NCBI RefSeq assembly: GCF_001660485.1
Contig: NZ_CP013979.1
Span: 1,302,001-1,366,000, forward strand
Direction: 5' to 3'
Length of the DNA: 64,000 bases
DNA from: Agromyces aureus
GTDB lineage: Bacteria; Actinomycetota; Actinomycetes; Actinomycetales; Microbacteriaceae
A program made the translations under genes and the position numbers. Shown here piece by piece: positions 36,135 to 45,508 of this stretch. How positions within the stretch are numbered: the stretch's first letter is position 1; each line of letters starts with the position of its first letter. The notes under the pieces were generated by a model. That model saw nothing but the letters and a program-made list of their open reading frames with translations. It made no database searches and had not been told where the DNA came from.

Positions 36135-37326
36135 GTCCGTTCACTGCCAGCGCGGGCTGCGCCGTGTACGCCGCGACGAGGCTGGCCGCCGCCGCGGCCC
36201 AGGTGAGCTCGGGGCCGTGCTCGAGCGCCGCACGTCGCAGGCGTCCGAGGGTGGCCGGGCTGGTCGCGAGCAGGTCGAGGTGGGCGGTGAGGGCTGCGAC
36301 GTCGCCCGTGTCGTGCACGAGGCCGTGGACGTCGTGCTCGAGCAGGGCGCCGGCCGCGGTCGAGACGAGCGGCACGCATCCGGCGGCCTGCGCCTCGTAG
36401 GTCACGAGCGCGCTGCCCTCCTCGATGCTCGGCAGCAGCAGCACGTCGGCCCCGACGAGCTCCGCGAGCGGTTCGGTCGTCACGCCGCGCAGCTGCACGC
36501 TCGGATGCGCGAGGCGCTCGCCGAGCACGGCGCGATACGCCTCGTCGACGGCGCCGTAGACGAGGAACGTGCCGCGCTCGCTCGCCGACGAGGCGAGCCA
36601 CGCGTCGAGGGCGAAGTGGAGTCCCTTGCGCGGCTCGACGCGGCCGAGGAACACCGCGGTGAGCGGGGCGCCGTCGACGTCGCGCCGTTCGATCGGGCCG
36701 GGCGGCGTGCATCCGTACCGGTGGCGCCGGAGCCTCGACTCGTCGAAGCCGCGGTCGAGGAAGGTCGTCGCGACGGCGTCGGACGGCACGAGCAGCGCCG
36801 TCGCGGTCGCCCACTCGCGCTGCTCGGTCGCGAGGCGCACGGGGTCGGCCGCGTGCGAGGAGCCCGCGCGCGGCGCGATGCCGAGCCGTGCGGACTCGGC
36901 AGCGACGACCTCGTAGGCGTTCGCGGTGTGCGTGTTCGGCACTTCGCGGTACGAGCGGATGCCGCGCGCCTCGGCCGCGGCGATGGTGCGGGTCGCGGCG
37001 AGCGGCCAGACATGCACGACCTCTGGTCGCCGTCTCGCGATCGCTCGGGACGCGACGTGGTCGTGCCAGGCGAGCGCCCGATCCCGGCCGATCACCCGGT
37101 GCGGGATCCGGCGGCCGGCGACCTCGAGGGAGGTCGTCACCGAGGCGAGTCCGTCGACCGGGCGCGCGACACTCGCCGCGACGAGGTGCACGACGTGCCC
37201 GGCGCGGACCAGCTCGTTGACCTGGTTCCATGCCGTCCATCCGATGCCCGCCGCCCCGAGGGCGTGCGGAAAGCTGTAGAGGATGGAGATGCGTTCGCCG
37301 TCCCTCGTCGATCTCGATGAGCCCAT
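36112..37326 (-). CDS. Glycosyltransferase family 4, first gene of the leftward EPS operon
   Basis: The 404-residue protein has a GT-B fold: N-terminal YSFPHALGAAGIGWTAWNQV loop, FLGRVEPRKGLHFALDAW at the donor domain (about residue 230), and LLLPSIEEGSALVTYEAQAA as the donor E-x7-E-type site. ATG 37326 (MGSSRSTRDG) is chosen; earlier in-frame starts reach into the promoter region. It faces the rightward Wzz gene across a 265-bp divergent spacer. Confidence 0.84.
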   Translation of the reverse strand: MGSSRSTRDGERISILYSFPHALGAAGIGWTAWNQVNELVRAGHVVHLVAASVARPVDGLASVTTSLEVAGRRIPHRVIGRDRALAWHDHVASRAIARRRPEVVHVWPLAATRTIAAAEARGIRSYREVPNTHTANAYEVVAAESARLGIAPRAGSSHAADPVRLATEQREWATATALLVPSDAVATTFLDRGFDESRLRRHRYGCTPPGPIERRDVDGAPLTAVFLGRVEPRKGLHFALDAWLASSASERGTFLVYGAVDEAYRAVLGERLAHPSVQLRGVTTEPLAELVGADVLLLPSIEEGSALVTYEAQAAGCVPLVSTAAGALLEHDVHGLVHDTGDVAALTAHLDLLATSPATLGRLRRAALEHGPELTWAAAAASLVAAYTAQPALAVNGRVRADAP

Positions 37327-37450
37327 GAGCAACCCCCGTGACGCAGACTGTGTTCCTCCAACCATCCGGTCCGCGTGCGAGGCGCACAACGCCGTGCGTC
37401 GTTTCGACTCGGAGAGTTAACAGGCCCGCAACAGAAAACGGGTGCGCCGT

Positions 37451-37456
37451 TAATAC
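37451..37456 (+). promoter_or_regulatory. Possible -10 of the rightward EPS operon in the divergent spacer
   Basis: TAATAC (37451-37456) is AT-rich against its surroundings, with a poor -35 (GCAACA) 17 bp upstream. The region also holds TTAACA and TTAATA motifs that could serve the leftward operon. A stretch of in-frame codons from ATG 37469 precedes the real start but reads as non-coding. Confidence 0.3.
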
Positions 37457-37591
37457 CTCGGACCCAGCATGAGCATGACGAAGTGTTCCTCTATCTCTAC
37501 TGCGACGGCGCACCGGGTTCCGAGAGATCGGACGGGGAGCATGCGCGGTCCACGACCCTTTCCGGGTCGCGAAAGTGAGGGAGACGTACAC

Positions 37592-38437
37592 ATGGAGACT
37601 CCGAAGTACCTTCAGACGCTGTGGAGCTACAAGTGGCTGCTCGCGTTCGGACTGGTCGTCGCTGCGGTCGCCGCGTTCTTCGCGGGGTTCAGCATCACGA
37701 ACGGCGAGGTCCAGTCGCGCGCCGTCCAGTCGTACACGGCGAGCACGACCGTGCTCGTGACCAGTCCGAACGACACGCTCTTCCAGTCGCAGGTTCCCGG
37801 GGCGACGATCGAAGAGGGCGTGAGCGCGCCCGAACCGCTCGATCTCGCGTCCGCGACCCAGATCTACGCCTACCTGGTGTCGGGCGCCGAGGTGCGCACC
37901 GAGGTCGAGGCGGCCGTGGGGCCGCTCGACGAGGACACCGAGTCGATCACCGCGATCCGCCGGACCACGCAGCCGGCCGGTGACGAGCGGTTCCCTGGGT
38001 CGCTGAAGCTGCCGGTGCTGCAGATCGTCGGCACGGCTCCCACGGCCGAGCGGGCCGAGGAGATCAGCGCCGCTGCGACGGACGTGTTCCTCGGGTACGT
38101 CGCCGATCAGCAGGAGGCCAAGCAGATCGCCCCCGAGAACCGGGTCGAGCTCGAGGTGCTGAGTTCGGGCGCCGCCGTGGCATCTGCCACGGGCAATCCC
38201 GCGATCCCGATCGTGGTCACCGGGTTCGCGGTGTTCCTCGGGTTCGTCGCGCTGGCCTTCGTGCTCGCCGCGATCCGATCGAACCGCAACAAGCGCAACC
38301 GCCCGCGCCGTCGCTCGCGTGCGGCCGCGCCGACCGGCGGCGACACCGCGCCCGACTCCGAGGCGAACGACATCGAGGAGATCCAGACCTCCGACGACGA
38401 CCAGGTCCTGGTCGGCGCCGGCACCCGGGCGGACTGA
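37592..38437 (+). CDS. Wzz-like chain-length determinant without kinase domain
   Basis: The 281-residue protein has two membrane helices (about residues 18-40 and 205-230) with an extracellular coiled region between, as in the Wzz/capsule co-polymerase domain. Unlike the protein at 7127 it has no BY-kinase; instead it ends in a basic patch (RNKRNRPRRRSR) and an acidic tail. ATG 37592 has GAGGGAG 8 bp upstream. It begins the rightward operon of locus 2 and may set the length of that polymer, perhaps with the kinase of locus 1. Confidence 0.78.
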   Translation: METPKYLQTLWSYKWLLAFGLVVAAVAAFFAGFSITNGEVQSRAVQSYTASTTVLVTSPNDTLFQSQVPGATIEEGVSAPEPLDLASATQIYAYLVSGAEVRTEVEAAVGPLDEDTESITAIRRTTQPAGDERFPGSLKLPVLQIVGTAPTAERAEEISAAATDVFLGYVADQQEAKQIAPENRVELEVLSSGAAVASATGNPAIPIVVTGFAVFLGFVALAFVLAAIRSNRNKRNRPRRRSRAAAPTGGDTAPDSEANDIEEIQTSDDDQVLVGAGTRAD

Positions 38438-38442
38438 GGCGC

Positions 38443-40020
38443 ATGAGCGTCGCCGACGCCGTGAGTGAGGCGCAGGGCACGCCGAGCCGCAGGAGGGTCG
38501 TGATCGCGGCGGCCGTGCTCGCGGTCGTCGCGCTCGCCGCAGTGCTGCTCATGCCGCCGCTCATCGCGGCCGCGGCCATCGGGTTCACCGCGGTGCTCGT
38601 GCTGCTCCGCCGCTTCGTCTTCACCTGGTCGGCCATGATCATCGGCCTCGCCGCGGTCATCATGCTCGTTCCCGCCAGGCGGTACGCGATCCCGATCCCG
38701 CTGCCGTTCCAGCTCGAGCCCTACCGGCTGGTGCTCGGCATCGTGCTCGTCGCGCTCGTGGTCTCGCTCATCCTGAAACCCGAGGTGCGGTGGCGTCCGG
38801 TGGCGTTCGGCTGGCCGATCGGCATCTTCCTCACGACGATCGCCGTGTCGTTCGTCATCAACGTCACCGAGCTGGCGAACGAGGCGCTCGTGCAGACGGC
38901 CCTCGGCGGCATGACGCAGATGCTGTTCATGCTCGCGGTGTTCTTCTGCTTCCGGCTCCTGCTCCGCAGCGAACGCGACGTCATGCTGCTCATCACGTTC
39001 GTCACGTGGGCGGGCGTGGTCGTCGCCTTCTTCGCGATCATCGAGCGCCTCTCGCGGTTCAACGTCTTCCTCGTGCTCGGCAACGTCCTGCCGCTGACCC
39101 TGCTCCGCGAGGGCGGCGACGTGAGCAGGGCCGGTGTCGCACGGGCGTTCGGCTCGGCGCAGCATCCGATCGCCCTGGCCGTGGCGCTCTGCATCCTGAT
39201 CCCCTTGGCCGTCTACCTCGCGAAGTACGCGGCCTGGCCGCGCAACGAGATCAATCGCAAGATCGTCTACGCGGGCGCCGTGATCCTGCTGTTCGGCGGC
39301 ATCATGGCCGCGATCTCGCGCACGGCCGTCGTGGTGCTCGCGGTCATGTTCCTCGTGACGCTGATCTTCCATCCGAAGGTCGCGGGCGTGCTGTTCGTGC
39401 TCGCGATGCCGGTCGTGCTCCTCGCGGCCGCGGTGCTGCCGAAGGTGTTCGAGTCGATGGTGCTCTCCTTCCTCGACGTCGACTCGCTCGTCGCGTCGCA
39501 GTACACGTCGGCGGGCATGGGCGGTGCCGGCCGTCTGGCCGACCTCGAACCGGCCATGGCCGAGGTGGAGCAGCAACCGTTCTTCGGCAGCGGGTTCGGC
39601 AGCCGCATCGTGATCGGCGACGACGCGAACGCGTTCATCCTCGACAACCAGTTCCTCGGCACGCTCATGGAGACGGGAGCGCTCGGCGTGCTCGGACTCG
39701 CGGTGTTCCTGCTCGTACCGCCGATCATGCTCCTGCGCTTCGCGTTCGCGCAGGCGGCCGAGCGTCGGCACGCGGTGCTCGCGCTCGCCATCGCCGTGGC
39801 GATCTCCGGCTACATCGCGGCGATCTTCTTCTACGACGCGTTCGGCTTCTTCCAGACCTTCTTCATCCTCTGCATGCTGCTCGCCGCGGGCGCGTGGCTG
39901 GTGACCGAGGCGCCGAGGCGGTCGGCCACCGGAGGGGCGGATGCCGCGGCATCCGTCGACGACACGATCACCGGCCGGGCAACCATCGAAGAGCCGGTGC
40001 TCGGGGCGGGTGCGCGATGA
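38443..40020 (+). CDS. O-antigen polymerase/ligase family protein (Wzy-like), locus 2
   Basis: The 525-residue protein has about twelve membrane helices and a large loop (about residues 345-395, containing GGAGRLADLEPAMAEVEQQP), the Wzy_C/O-antigen ligase plan. PFFGSGFGSR in that loop is a typical element of the family. It starts 5 bp after the Wzz gene. It would polymerise the second repeat unit. Confidence 0.84.
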   Translation: MSVADAVSEAQGTPSRRRVVIAAAVLAVVALAAVLLMPPLIAAAAIGFTAVLVLLRRFVFTWSAMIIGLAAVIMLVPARRYAIPIPLPFQLEPYRLVLGIVLVALVVSLILKPEVRWRPVAFGWPIGIFLTTIAVSFVINVTELANEALVQTALGGMTQMLFMLAVFFCFRLLLRSERDVMLLITFVTWAGVVVAFFAIIERLSRFNVFLVLGNVLPLTLLREGGDVSRAGVARAFGSAQHPIALAVALCILIPLAVYLAKYAAWPRNEINRKIVYAGAVILLFGGIMAAISRTAVVVLAVMFLVTLIFHPKVAGVLFVLAMPVVLLAAAVLPKVFESMVLSFLDVDSLVASQYTSAGMGGAGRLADLEPAMAEVEQQPFFGSGFGSRIVIGDDANAFILDNQFLGTLMETGALGVLGLAVFLLVPPIMLLRFAFAQAAERRHAVLALAIAVAISGYIAAIFFYDAFGFFQTFFILCMLLAAGAWLVTEAPRRSATGGADAAASVDDTITGRATIEEPVLGAGAR

Positions 40021-40877
40021 CGGCCCGGATGTCGATCGTCGTCCCCGCGCACGACGAGGCGGCGATCATCAGCCGCCTGCTCGAGGCGCTCGTGGCCGAT
40101 CCTCGCGCCGACGAGTGCGAGATCCTCGTGGTCGCGAACGGGTGCACCGACGCGACCGTCCGCATCGCCCGCACGTTCGAGCCGACGGTGCGGGTGGTCG
40201 AGATCGAGACCGCGTCGAAGATCGCCGCGCTCGAAGCGGGGGATGCCGCGGCGACCACGTTCCCGCGCGCGTACGTGGATGCCGACGTGCTCGTCGACCT
40301 GCCGGCGCTGCTCGCCCTCGCCGACCTGCTCGACGAACCGGATGGTCCGATGATCGCCTCGCCGAGGTTCGAGGTGGACACGGCCCTCGCATCCTGGCCG
40401 GTGCGGTCGCACTACCGGATCTGGGAGCTGACCGACTACCGCCGCCGGGGGCACATCGGCTCTGGCATCTACGCGCTCTCCCGTGAGGGCCGCGAGCGGT
40501 TCGATGCCTGGCCCGACGTGATCGCCGACGACCGGTTCGTTCAGCAGCTCTTCGACTTGGACGAGCGCGGCACCCTCGAGGGCCACGTCTTCACGGTGCG
40601 CAGCGCCCGCACCCTCGGTTCGCACCTCCGGCGCACGACGCGCATCGCGCGCGGCAACCTCGAGCTGCCCGACGACCCGCGGGTGCTCGACGACGACCCG
40701 ATCGGAGACCGCATGGCGAACCTGATCCGGCGCGTGGCGCGCCGCCCGTCGCTGTGGCCGGCGTTCGCCGTGTACTGCGCGACGTCGACGATCCCGCGCC
40801 TGCGCGCACGGCGTGCGGTCATCGCCGACGCGTCCCGGGAATGGGCGCGCGACGACACGAGCCGGGTGGTGGCGTGA
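40017..40877 (+). CDS. Glycosyltransferase family 2
   Basis: The 286-residue protein starts SIVVPAHDEAAIISRLLEAL and has VVANGCTDATV and AYVDADVLVD (about residues 78-90), the DxD site of GT-A enzymes. SGIYALSREGRERFDAWPDVI with DDRFVQQLF is the acceptor-side region. ATG 40017 overlaps the Wzy stop (ATGA) and the stop overlaps the flippase start. Confidence 0.85.
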   Translation: MTARMSIVVPAHDEAAIISRLLEALVADPRADECEILVVANGCTDATVRIARTFEPTVRVVEIETASKIAALEAGDAAATTFPRAYVDADVLVDLPALLALADLLDEPDGPMIASPRFEVDTALASWPVRSHYRIWELTDYRRRGHIGSGIYALSREGRERFDAWPDVIADDRFVQQLFDLDERGTLEGHVFTVRSARTLGSHLRRTTRIARGNLELPDDPRVLDDDPIGDRMANLIRRVARRPSLWPAFAVYCATSTIPRLRARRAVIADASREWARDDTSRVVA

Positions 40878-42601
40878 GCGGCCCCGGTCCCGGTCCCGGC
40901 CCCGGCCCCGGCCCCCGTCCCGGTCCCGGCACCGACCGTCTCGCGCACACGTCCTCGCGCGGCGTCTTCGTGACGATGGGCGGGTTCGGCGGCAAGACGC
41001 TGATCCAGGTGGCCTCGACCGTCGTGCTGGCCCGCATGCTCACGCCCGCCGACTTCGGCCTCGTCGCGATGGTGACGGCCATCGTGGGCGTCGCCGACCT
41101 GGTGCGCGACTTCGGGCTGACGGGCGCGATCATCCAGGCGAAGAAGCTGAGCGAGCGCATGTGGATGAGCGTCATGTGGCTCTCGGTCGCGCTCGGCGTC
41201 ATCCTCATGGGCGTCATCGCGGCGAGCGCGCCGCTCATCGCGCTGCTCTACGGCGAGGAGCGGCTGGTTCCGCTCACGCTCGCCATCGCGCCGATCCTGC
41301 TCATCAACGGGCTCTCGATGCCCATGCAGGCGCGCGTGCAGCGAGACCTGAAGTTCGGCACGCTTGCGAACATCGACGTCGTCTCGATGCTCTGCGGTGT
41401 CGTGCTCGGCATCGGGGCCGCGGCACTCGGCTGGGGCGTCTGGTCGCTCGTGGTCATGTCGGGCGCCGGTCAGCTCTACCGGCTGATCGCCCTCTGGGTC
41501 GCGTCGCGGCCGAAGTTCGGGCGTCCGCACATCTCGCGGGAGGTCGTGCCGCTCGTCACCACCGGCGGCAGCATCTTCGGCGTGCAGCTGCTGAACTACG
41601 CGGCGAAGAACGCCGACAACGTCATCATCGGCCAGCAGATGGGCCCGGCGGCGCTCGGCCAGTACTCGCGCGCCTACGCGCTCTACCTGCTGCCGATGCA
41701 GCAGCTGAACGGCACGCTCGGCCGGGTCGCGCTGCCCGTGCTCAGCAAGCTGCAGGACGACGGCGATCGCTATCGGCGCTACATCCGCGGCGCGCTCATG
41801 ATCATCGGCTACCTGACGATCCCCGTGTACGCGGTCGCGGCGGCGGTCTCCTCGCCGCTCATCGCGATCCTGCTCGGGCCGGGGTGGGAGCAGGCCGCGA
41901 CGCTCTTCAGCCTGCTCGCGATCGCCGGCATCGCGCAGTCGATCGGCAGCGTGCTCGGCTGGCTCTACATCACGCTCGGGCGCGCTCACCGCCAGCTCGT
42001 CTACTACCTCGTGACCAGGCCGATGGTCATCGGCGGCTACTTCCTCGGTCTCTGGTGGGCCGGCGTCGAGGGGCTCGCGCTCGTGTACGGCCTGCTCACG
42101 ATGGTGCTGCTCGTGCCCGGCTTCTACTACGCCACGGTCGGCACGTTCGTGCGGGTCGGCGACATCATCCGCCCGATCGTGCGGCCCGTGATCCTCGCAC
42201 CGCTGTGCTTCGGCGCGGCGTGGGGCGTCGAACGGCTCACCGACGGACTGCCGACCATCGTCCAGCTCGTGCTCGGCGTCGCCGCGGGCGTCGTGCCGCT
42301 CTTCGCCTGCCTCGCGATCCCGGCGTACCGGCGCGACCTCGCGGCGATCATCGGCTTCGTCAAGCAGGTGCGCAAGCCGGCGGCCGCGAAGGCGCAGGGC
42401 GGGGCGGATGCCGCGTCGCAGGCGCACGGAGCCGAGCAGGCCGATCTCCGCGACCCGGTCGACCTGCTCGAGCCGATCGAGCCGCGCGACCCGGTCGACC
42501 TGCTGGAGCCCGGTGATCTGCACGAGCATCGCGATCCGCCGCGCGATCCGCGCGCCTCGGTATCCGAATCCGCGACCGACCACCGGAAGGCAGACTCGTG
42601 A
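40874..42601 (+). CDS. Wzx-type flippase (MOP superfamily), locus 2
   Basis: The 575-residue protein has 12-14 membrane helices with the family start FVTMGGFGGKTLIQVASTVV and LARMLTPADFGLVAMV. It differs from the flippase at 18607 in carrying unusual tails: a Gly-Pro repeat at residues 3-18 and a long hydrophilic C-terminus (from about residue 505) with the duplicated motif RDPVDLLEP. GTG 40874 overlaps the previous stop (GTGA); a start after the Gly-Pro run is possible but lacks a ribosome binding site. Confidence 0.87.
   Translation: MSGPGPGPGPGPGPRPGPGTDRLAHTSSRGVFVTMGGFGGKTLIQVASTVVLARMLTPADFGLVAMVTAIVGVADLVRDFGLTGAIIQAKKLSERMWMSVMWLSVALGVILMGVIAASAPLIALLYGEERLVPLTLAIAPILLINGLSMPMQARVQRDLKFGTLANIDVVSMLCGVVLGIGAAALGWGVWSLVVMSGAGQLYRLIALWVASRPKFGRPHISREVVPLVTTGGSIFGVQLLNYAAKNADNVIIGQQMGPAALGQYSRAYALYLLPMQQLNGTLGRVALPVLSKLQDDGDRYRRYIRGALMIIGYLTIPVYAVAAAVSSPLIAILLGPGWEQAATLFSLLAIAGIAQSIGSVLGWLYITLGRAHRQLVYYLVTRPMVIGGYFLGLWWAGVEGLALVYGLLTMVLLVPGFYYATVGTFVRVGDIIRPIVRPVILAPLCFGAAWGVERLTDGLPTIVQLVLGVAAGVVPLFACLAIPAYRRDLAAIIGFVKQVRKPAAAKAQGGADAASQAHGAEQADLRDPVDLLEPIEPRDPVDLLEPGDLHEHRDPPRDPRASVSESATDHRKADS
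40880..40930 (+). repeat. Gly-Pro repeat at the N-terminus of the flippase
   Basis: Six-base units GGTCCC/GGCCCC repeat about eight times (with one CGT replacing a Gly codon), encoding (Gly-Pro)n immediately after the start. It lies at the translational junction with the preceding GT2 gene. Confidence 0.7.
42449..42510 (+). repeat. Direct 26-bp repeat near the 3' end of the flippase gene
   Basis: Bases 42449-42474 and 42485-42510 are identical at 25 of 26 positions, 36 bp apart. Both encode RDPVDLLEP in the cytoplasmic tail, so the tail has a 12-residue duplication. Confidence 0.8.
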
Positions 42602-43464
42602 CGCGACCTTCGAAGCTCCTGGCCGTGGCGCTCGCCGTGCTCACGGCCGCCGCCCTCGCCGCATGCACCCCGAGCGCCGCCGCACCGCCGGATCTCACCG
42701 AGGTCGAGCAGCCGACGGCGGCGCCGACCGTGACCACGCTCGGCATCCTCGGCGACTCCGTCTCGCTCGGCGTGAACGCGTGCGCCGAGCAGGGGCAGTG
42801 CGCCCGGGCGTCGTGGTCGGGCGGCAGCGACCCCGAGGTCGGGTCCGTCGCCGCGCGCCTCGCCGCGGCATCCGGAACCGAACCCGACGTCGTGAACGCC
42901 GCCAAGGACGGCGGCGACGTCGAGGACGCGCTCGGCCTCGCCGACGAGGTCGTCGCGGCGCAGCCCGAACTCGTGACCGTGCTGCTCGGCGGCAACGACG
43001 CGTGCGCGCCCACGCTCGACGAGATGACCTCGACCGACGACTACCGGGCCCGCCTCGGGCAACTGCTCACCCGGCTGAACACCGACGTGCCCGGTGCCAC
43101 GATCCTCGTGCTCTCGGTGCCCGACCTGCACCACCTCTGGGAGATCGGGCGCACCGACCCGACGGCCGTGCAGGCGTGGAACTCGAGCCCCTCGTGCAAG
43201 AACCTGCTCGGCTCGGCCGACGACGACTCGGCTGCGGCGAACGAGCGGCGCGATGCGGTCGCCGAGCGCGTCGTCGAGTACAACGCGGCCATCGAGGAGG
43301 TCTGCGCCGCCGCCGAACGATGCACCGACGACGGCGGCGCGGTGTACGCGTACCCGTTCACGACCGGGGAGATCTCCTCGATCGACCACTTCCATCCGTC
43401 CATCGCCGGGCAGCGCGTCATCGCGGAGATCGCCTGGCAGGCCCTCGAGAAGGGGCAGTCATGA
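42598..43464 (+). CDS. SGNH/GDSL-type hydrolase lipoprotein
   Basis: The 288-residue protein has a lipoprotein signal (LAVLTAAALAAC, Cys23 lipidated) and the SGNH blocks GDSVS (Ser54 nucleophile), GGND near residue 132 and DHFHPS near 262 (Asp/His). It would be held on the outer face of the membrane. In this operon a likely role is removing acetyl or other acyl groups from the polysaccharide, or moving them; this is inferred. GTG 42598 overlaps the flippase stop. Confidence 0.83.
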   Translation: MTRPSKLLAVALAVLTAAALAACTPSAAAPPDLTEVEQPTAAPTVTTLGILGDSVSLGVNACAEQGQCARASWSGGSDPEVGSVAARLAAASGTEPDVVNAAKDGGDVEDALGLADEVVAAQPELVTVLLGGNDACAPTLDEMTSTDDYRARLGQLLTRLNTDVPGATILVLSVPDLHHLWEIGRTDPTAVQAWNSSPSCKNLLGSADDDSAAANERRDAVAERVVEYNAAIEEVCAAAERCTDDGGAVYAYPFTTGEISSIDHFHPSIAGQRVIAEIAWQALEKGQS

Positions 43465-44486
43465 CGACCATGCTCGTGGCCATCTCCGGAGGCCACCTCG
43501 CGCAACTGCACATGCTCGCCCCGCGCATCGCCGCAGGCGACGACGTGGTCTGGATGACCGACGACACGGCGCAGAGCCGCTCGTTGCTCGAAGGGCAGAC
43601 CGTCGTCCACGTGCCGACCCGACCGCCGCGCGACACCCTCGGCGTGCTGCGCGACACCCGGATCGCGAGGCGCGCCATCTCGGAGCACCGCGTCGACCGG
43701 GTGGTGAGCTCAGGAGCGCAGATCGCCCTCTCGGCGCTCATTCCCGCCCTCCTGCGGCGGGTGCCGTTCAGCTACGTCGAGAGTGCGACCCGGGTCACCG
43801 ACCTCTCCACGACGGGCAAGGTCATCGACCGGATCCCGAGCGTGCGGCGGTACGTGCAGTACCCGAACCGCACCTCGGAGCGGTGGGGGTACGCGCTCTC
43901 GGTCTTCGACGGGTTCCAGGTCGAGGCGGTGCCCTCGGCCTCGGATCCAGGCGCGGGTGCGGTCCCGGGTGCGGGCTCCCGTTCGAGCGTCGGCGGCGGC
44001 GGCGTCGGCGTCGGCGTCGGGGTGGTCGCGGGGCCGATCGAGCGGGCCGTCGTCACGGTCGGGGGCAACGGCGAGTACGGCTTCCGGCGACTCATCGAGT
44101 CCGCGGTGCGTGCGCTTCCGGCCGAGGCCGAGGTGCTCTGGCAGACCGGCTCCACGGATGTCTCGGGCCTGGCGATCGACGCGAAGCCCACCGTTCCGTC
44201 GGCCGTGCTGTCGGCCGAGCTCGAGCAGGCCGACGTCGTCATCGGGCACGCCGGAACGGGCACGGCGCTCGCCGCGCTCAGCGCCGGGAAGGTGCCCGTG
44301 CTCGCAGCGCGATCGGTCGGACACGGCGAGCACGTCGACGCCCACCAGGACGACCTGGCCGCGTTCCTCGCCGAACGGGGGCTCGCGATCGTGCGGCCCG
44401 CCGACGAGATCACGCTCGACGATCTCGTCGAGGCGTCGCGGTGGCGCGTCACGCGGCGCGACGACCTCGAACCCGTCAGCATCTGA
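43461..44486 (+). CDS. Alg14/Alg13-type glycosyltransferase fused in one chain
   Basis: The 341-residue protein joins two halves. Residues 1-155 match the Alg14/CpsF-like membrane-recruiting part (LVAISGGHLAQLHML, VVSSGAQIALSALIPALL, YVESATRV). After a Gly/Val-rich linker ([11 protein letters not shown], about 175-190) residues 192-330 match the Alg13/CpsG-like catalytic part (VVTVGGNGEYGF, ADVVIGHAGTGTALAALSAGKVPV). In many bacteria the two are separate genes. It would add the second or third sugar at the membrane. ATG 43461 overlaps the previous stop (ATGA). Confidence 0.82.
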   Translation: MTTMLVAISGGHLAQLHMLAPRIAAGDDVVWMTDDTAQSRSLLEGQTVVHVPTRPPRDTLGVLRDTRIARRAISEHRVDRVVSSGAQIALSALIPALLRRVPFSYVESATRVTDLSTTGKVIDRIPSVRRYVQYPNRTSERWGYALSVFDGFQVEAVPSASDPGAGAVPGAGSRSSVGGGGVGVGVGVVAGPIERAVVTVGGNGEYGFRRLIESAVRALPAEAEVLWQTGSTDVSGLAIDAKPTVPSAVLSAELEQADVVIGHAGTGTALAALSAGKVPVLAARSVGHGEHVDAHQDDLAAFLAERGLAIVRPADEITLDDLVEASRWRVTRRDDLEPVSI

Positions 44487-44551
44487 GTCGTCGACCCGAC
44501 GGCGGAGCCGACCGGACCAGACCGACCGAGGAACCGAGGAACGGAGGGCGT

Positions 44552-45508
44552 GTGCCCGAACTCAGCATCGTGGTGGTGAACTACAACACCCGGCAGGCGA
44601 CGACCGCGTGCCTGAGGTCGGTGATCGACGCGTCCCCCGGCGTCGACCTCGAACTCGTCGTGGTCGACAACGGCTCGGTCGACGGCAGCGTCGAGGCGTT
44701 CCGTGCGGAGTTCCCGGACGCGAGCGTCATCGCCGCCGGCGAGAACCTCGGCTTCGCGCGGGGCGTCAACCTGGGTGCCCGCGCGGCGGCCGGATCGTGG
44801 CTGCTGCTGCTGAACCCCGACACGATCACGCTGCCCGGCTCGCTCGCCTCACTGCTCGACTTCGCGCGCACGCATCCCGAGTACGGCATCTTCGGCGGGC
44901 GAACGCTCCGTCCCGACGGCGGCGTCGACCCGAGTTCGTGCTGGGGCGCGCCGAGCCTCTGGTCGCTCGCGATGTTCGCGACGATGGCCTCGACCGCCTT
45001 CAAGCGCTCGCCGATCTTCGATCCCGAGTCGCTCGGCGCCTGGCCGCGCGACACCGTGCGCGAGGTGCCCATCATCACGGGCTGCCTGCTGCTCGTGCGC
45101 CGTGACGACTGGCAGCGGCTCGGCGGCATGGACGAGGAGTACTTCCTCTACGGCGAGGATGCCGAGTTCAGCCTGCGGGCCGCACGCGCCGGCCTCCGCC
45201 GGGTCATCGTGCCCGCCGCCGAGATCGTGCACGAGGTGGGCGGTTCGAGCGACGCCGGCGGGGCCAAGGGCTGCATGGTCATGGCGGGCAAGGTCACGCT
45301 GCTCCGCAAGACGTGGTCGCCGGCGCGGGCCTCGGTCGGCGTGCGCCTGCTCGTCGCGGGTGTCGGGGTGCGCGCCGGGCTCGAGACCCTGACGCGTCGC
45401 ACCCGGGCGCCGTGGCGCACGGTCTGGCGTCGTCGTGCCGACTGGATCGACGGCTACCCGCGGGCCGAGGCCACGCTGTTCGGCCGCGAGCTCGCATCGG
45501 CCTCCTGA
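44552..45508 (+). CDS. Glycosyltransferase family 2 (rhamnosyltransferase/WbbL-like)
   Basis: The 318-residue protein starts ELSIVVVNYNTRQATTACL and has VVVDNGSVDGS, NLGFARGVNLG, LLLNPDT (DxD region) and GCLLLVRRDDWQRLGGMDE with EDAEFSLRA, the classic GT2 rhamnosyltransferase landmarks. GTG 44552 has GGAGG 4 bp upstream. A 65-bp gap separates it from the fusion gene, without a terminator. Its 3' end overlaps the convergent GT4 gene by 55 bp. Confidence 0.85.
   Translation: MPELSIVVVNYNTRQATTACLRSVIDASPGVDLELVVVDNGSVDGSVEAFRAEFPDASVIAAGENLGFARGVNLGARAAAGSWLLLLNPDTITLPGSLASLLDFARTHPEYGIFGGRTLRPDGGVDPSSCWGAPSLWSLAMFATMASTAFKRSPIFDPESLGAWPRDTVREVPIITGCLLLVRRDDWQRLGGMDEEYFLYGEDAEFSLRAARAGLRRVIVPAAEIVHEVGGSSDAGGAKGCMVMAGKVTLLRKTWSPARASVGVRLLVAGVGVRAGLETLTRRTRAPWRTVWRRRADWIDGYPRAEATLFGRELASAS

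Noticed and set aside
37469..37591. N-terminal extension of the Wzz-like protein from ATG 37469
   Set aside because: The 41 residues are low-complexity and unlike Wzz; ATG 37592 has a good ribosome binding site and begins just before the first membrane helix.
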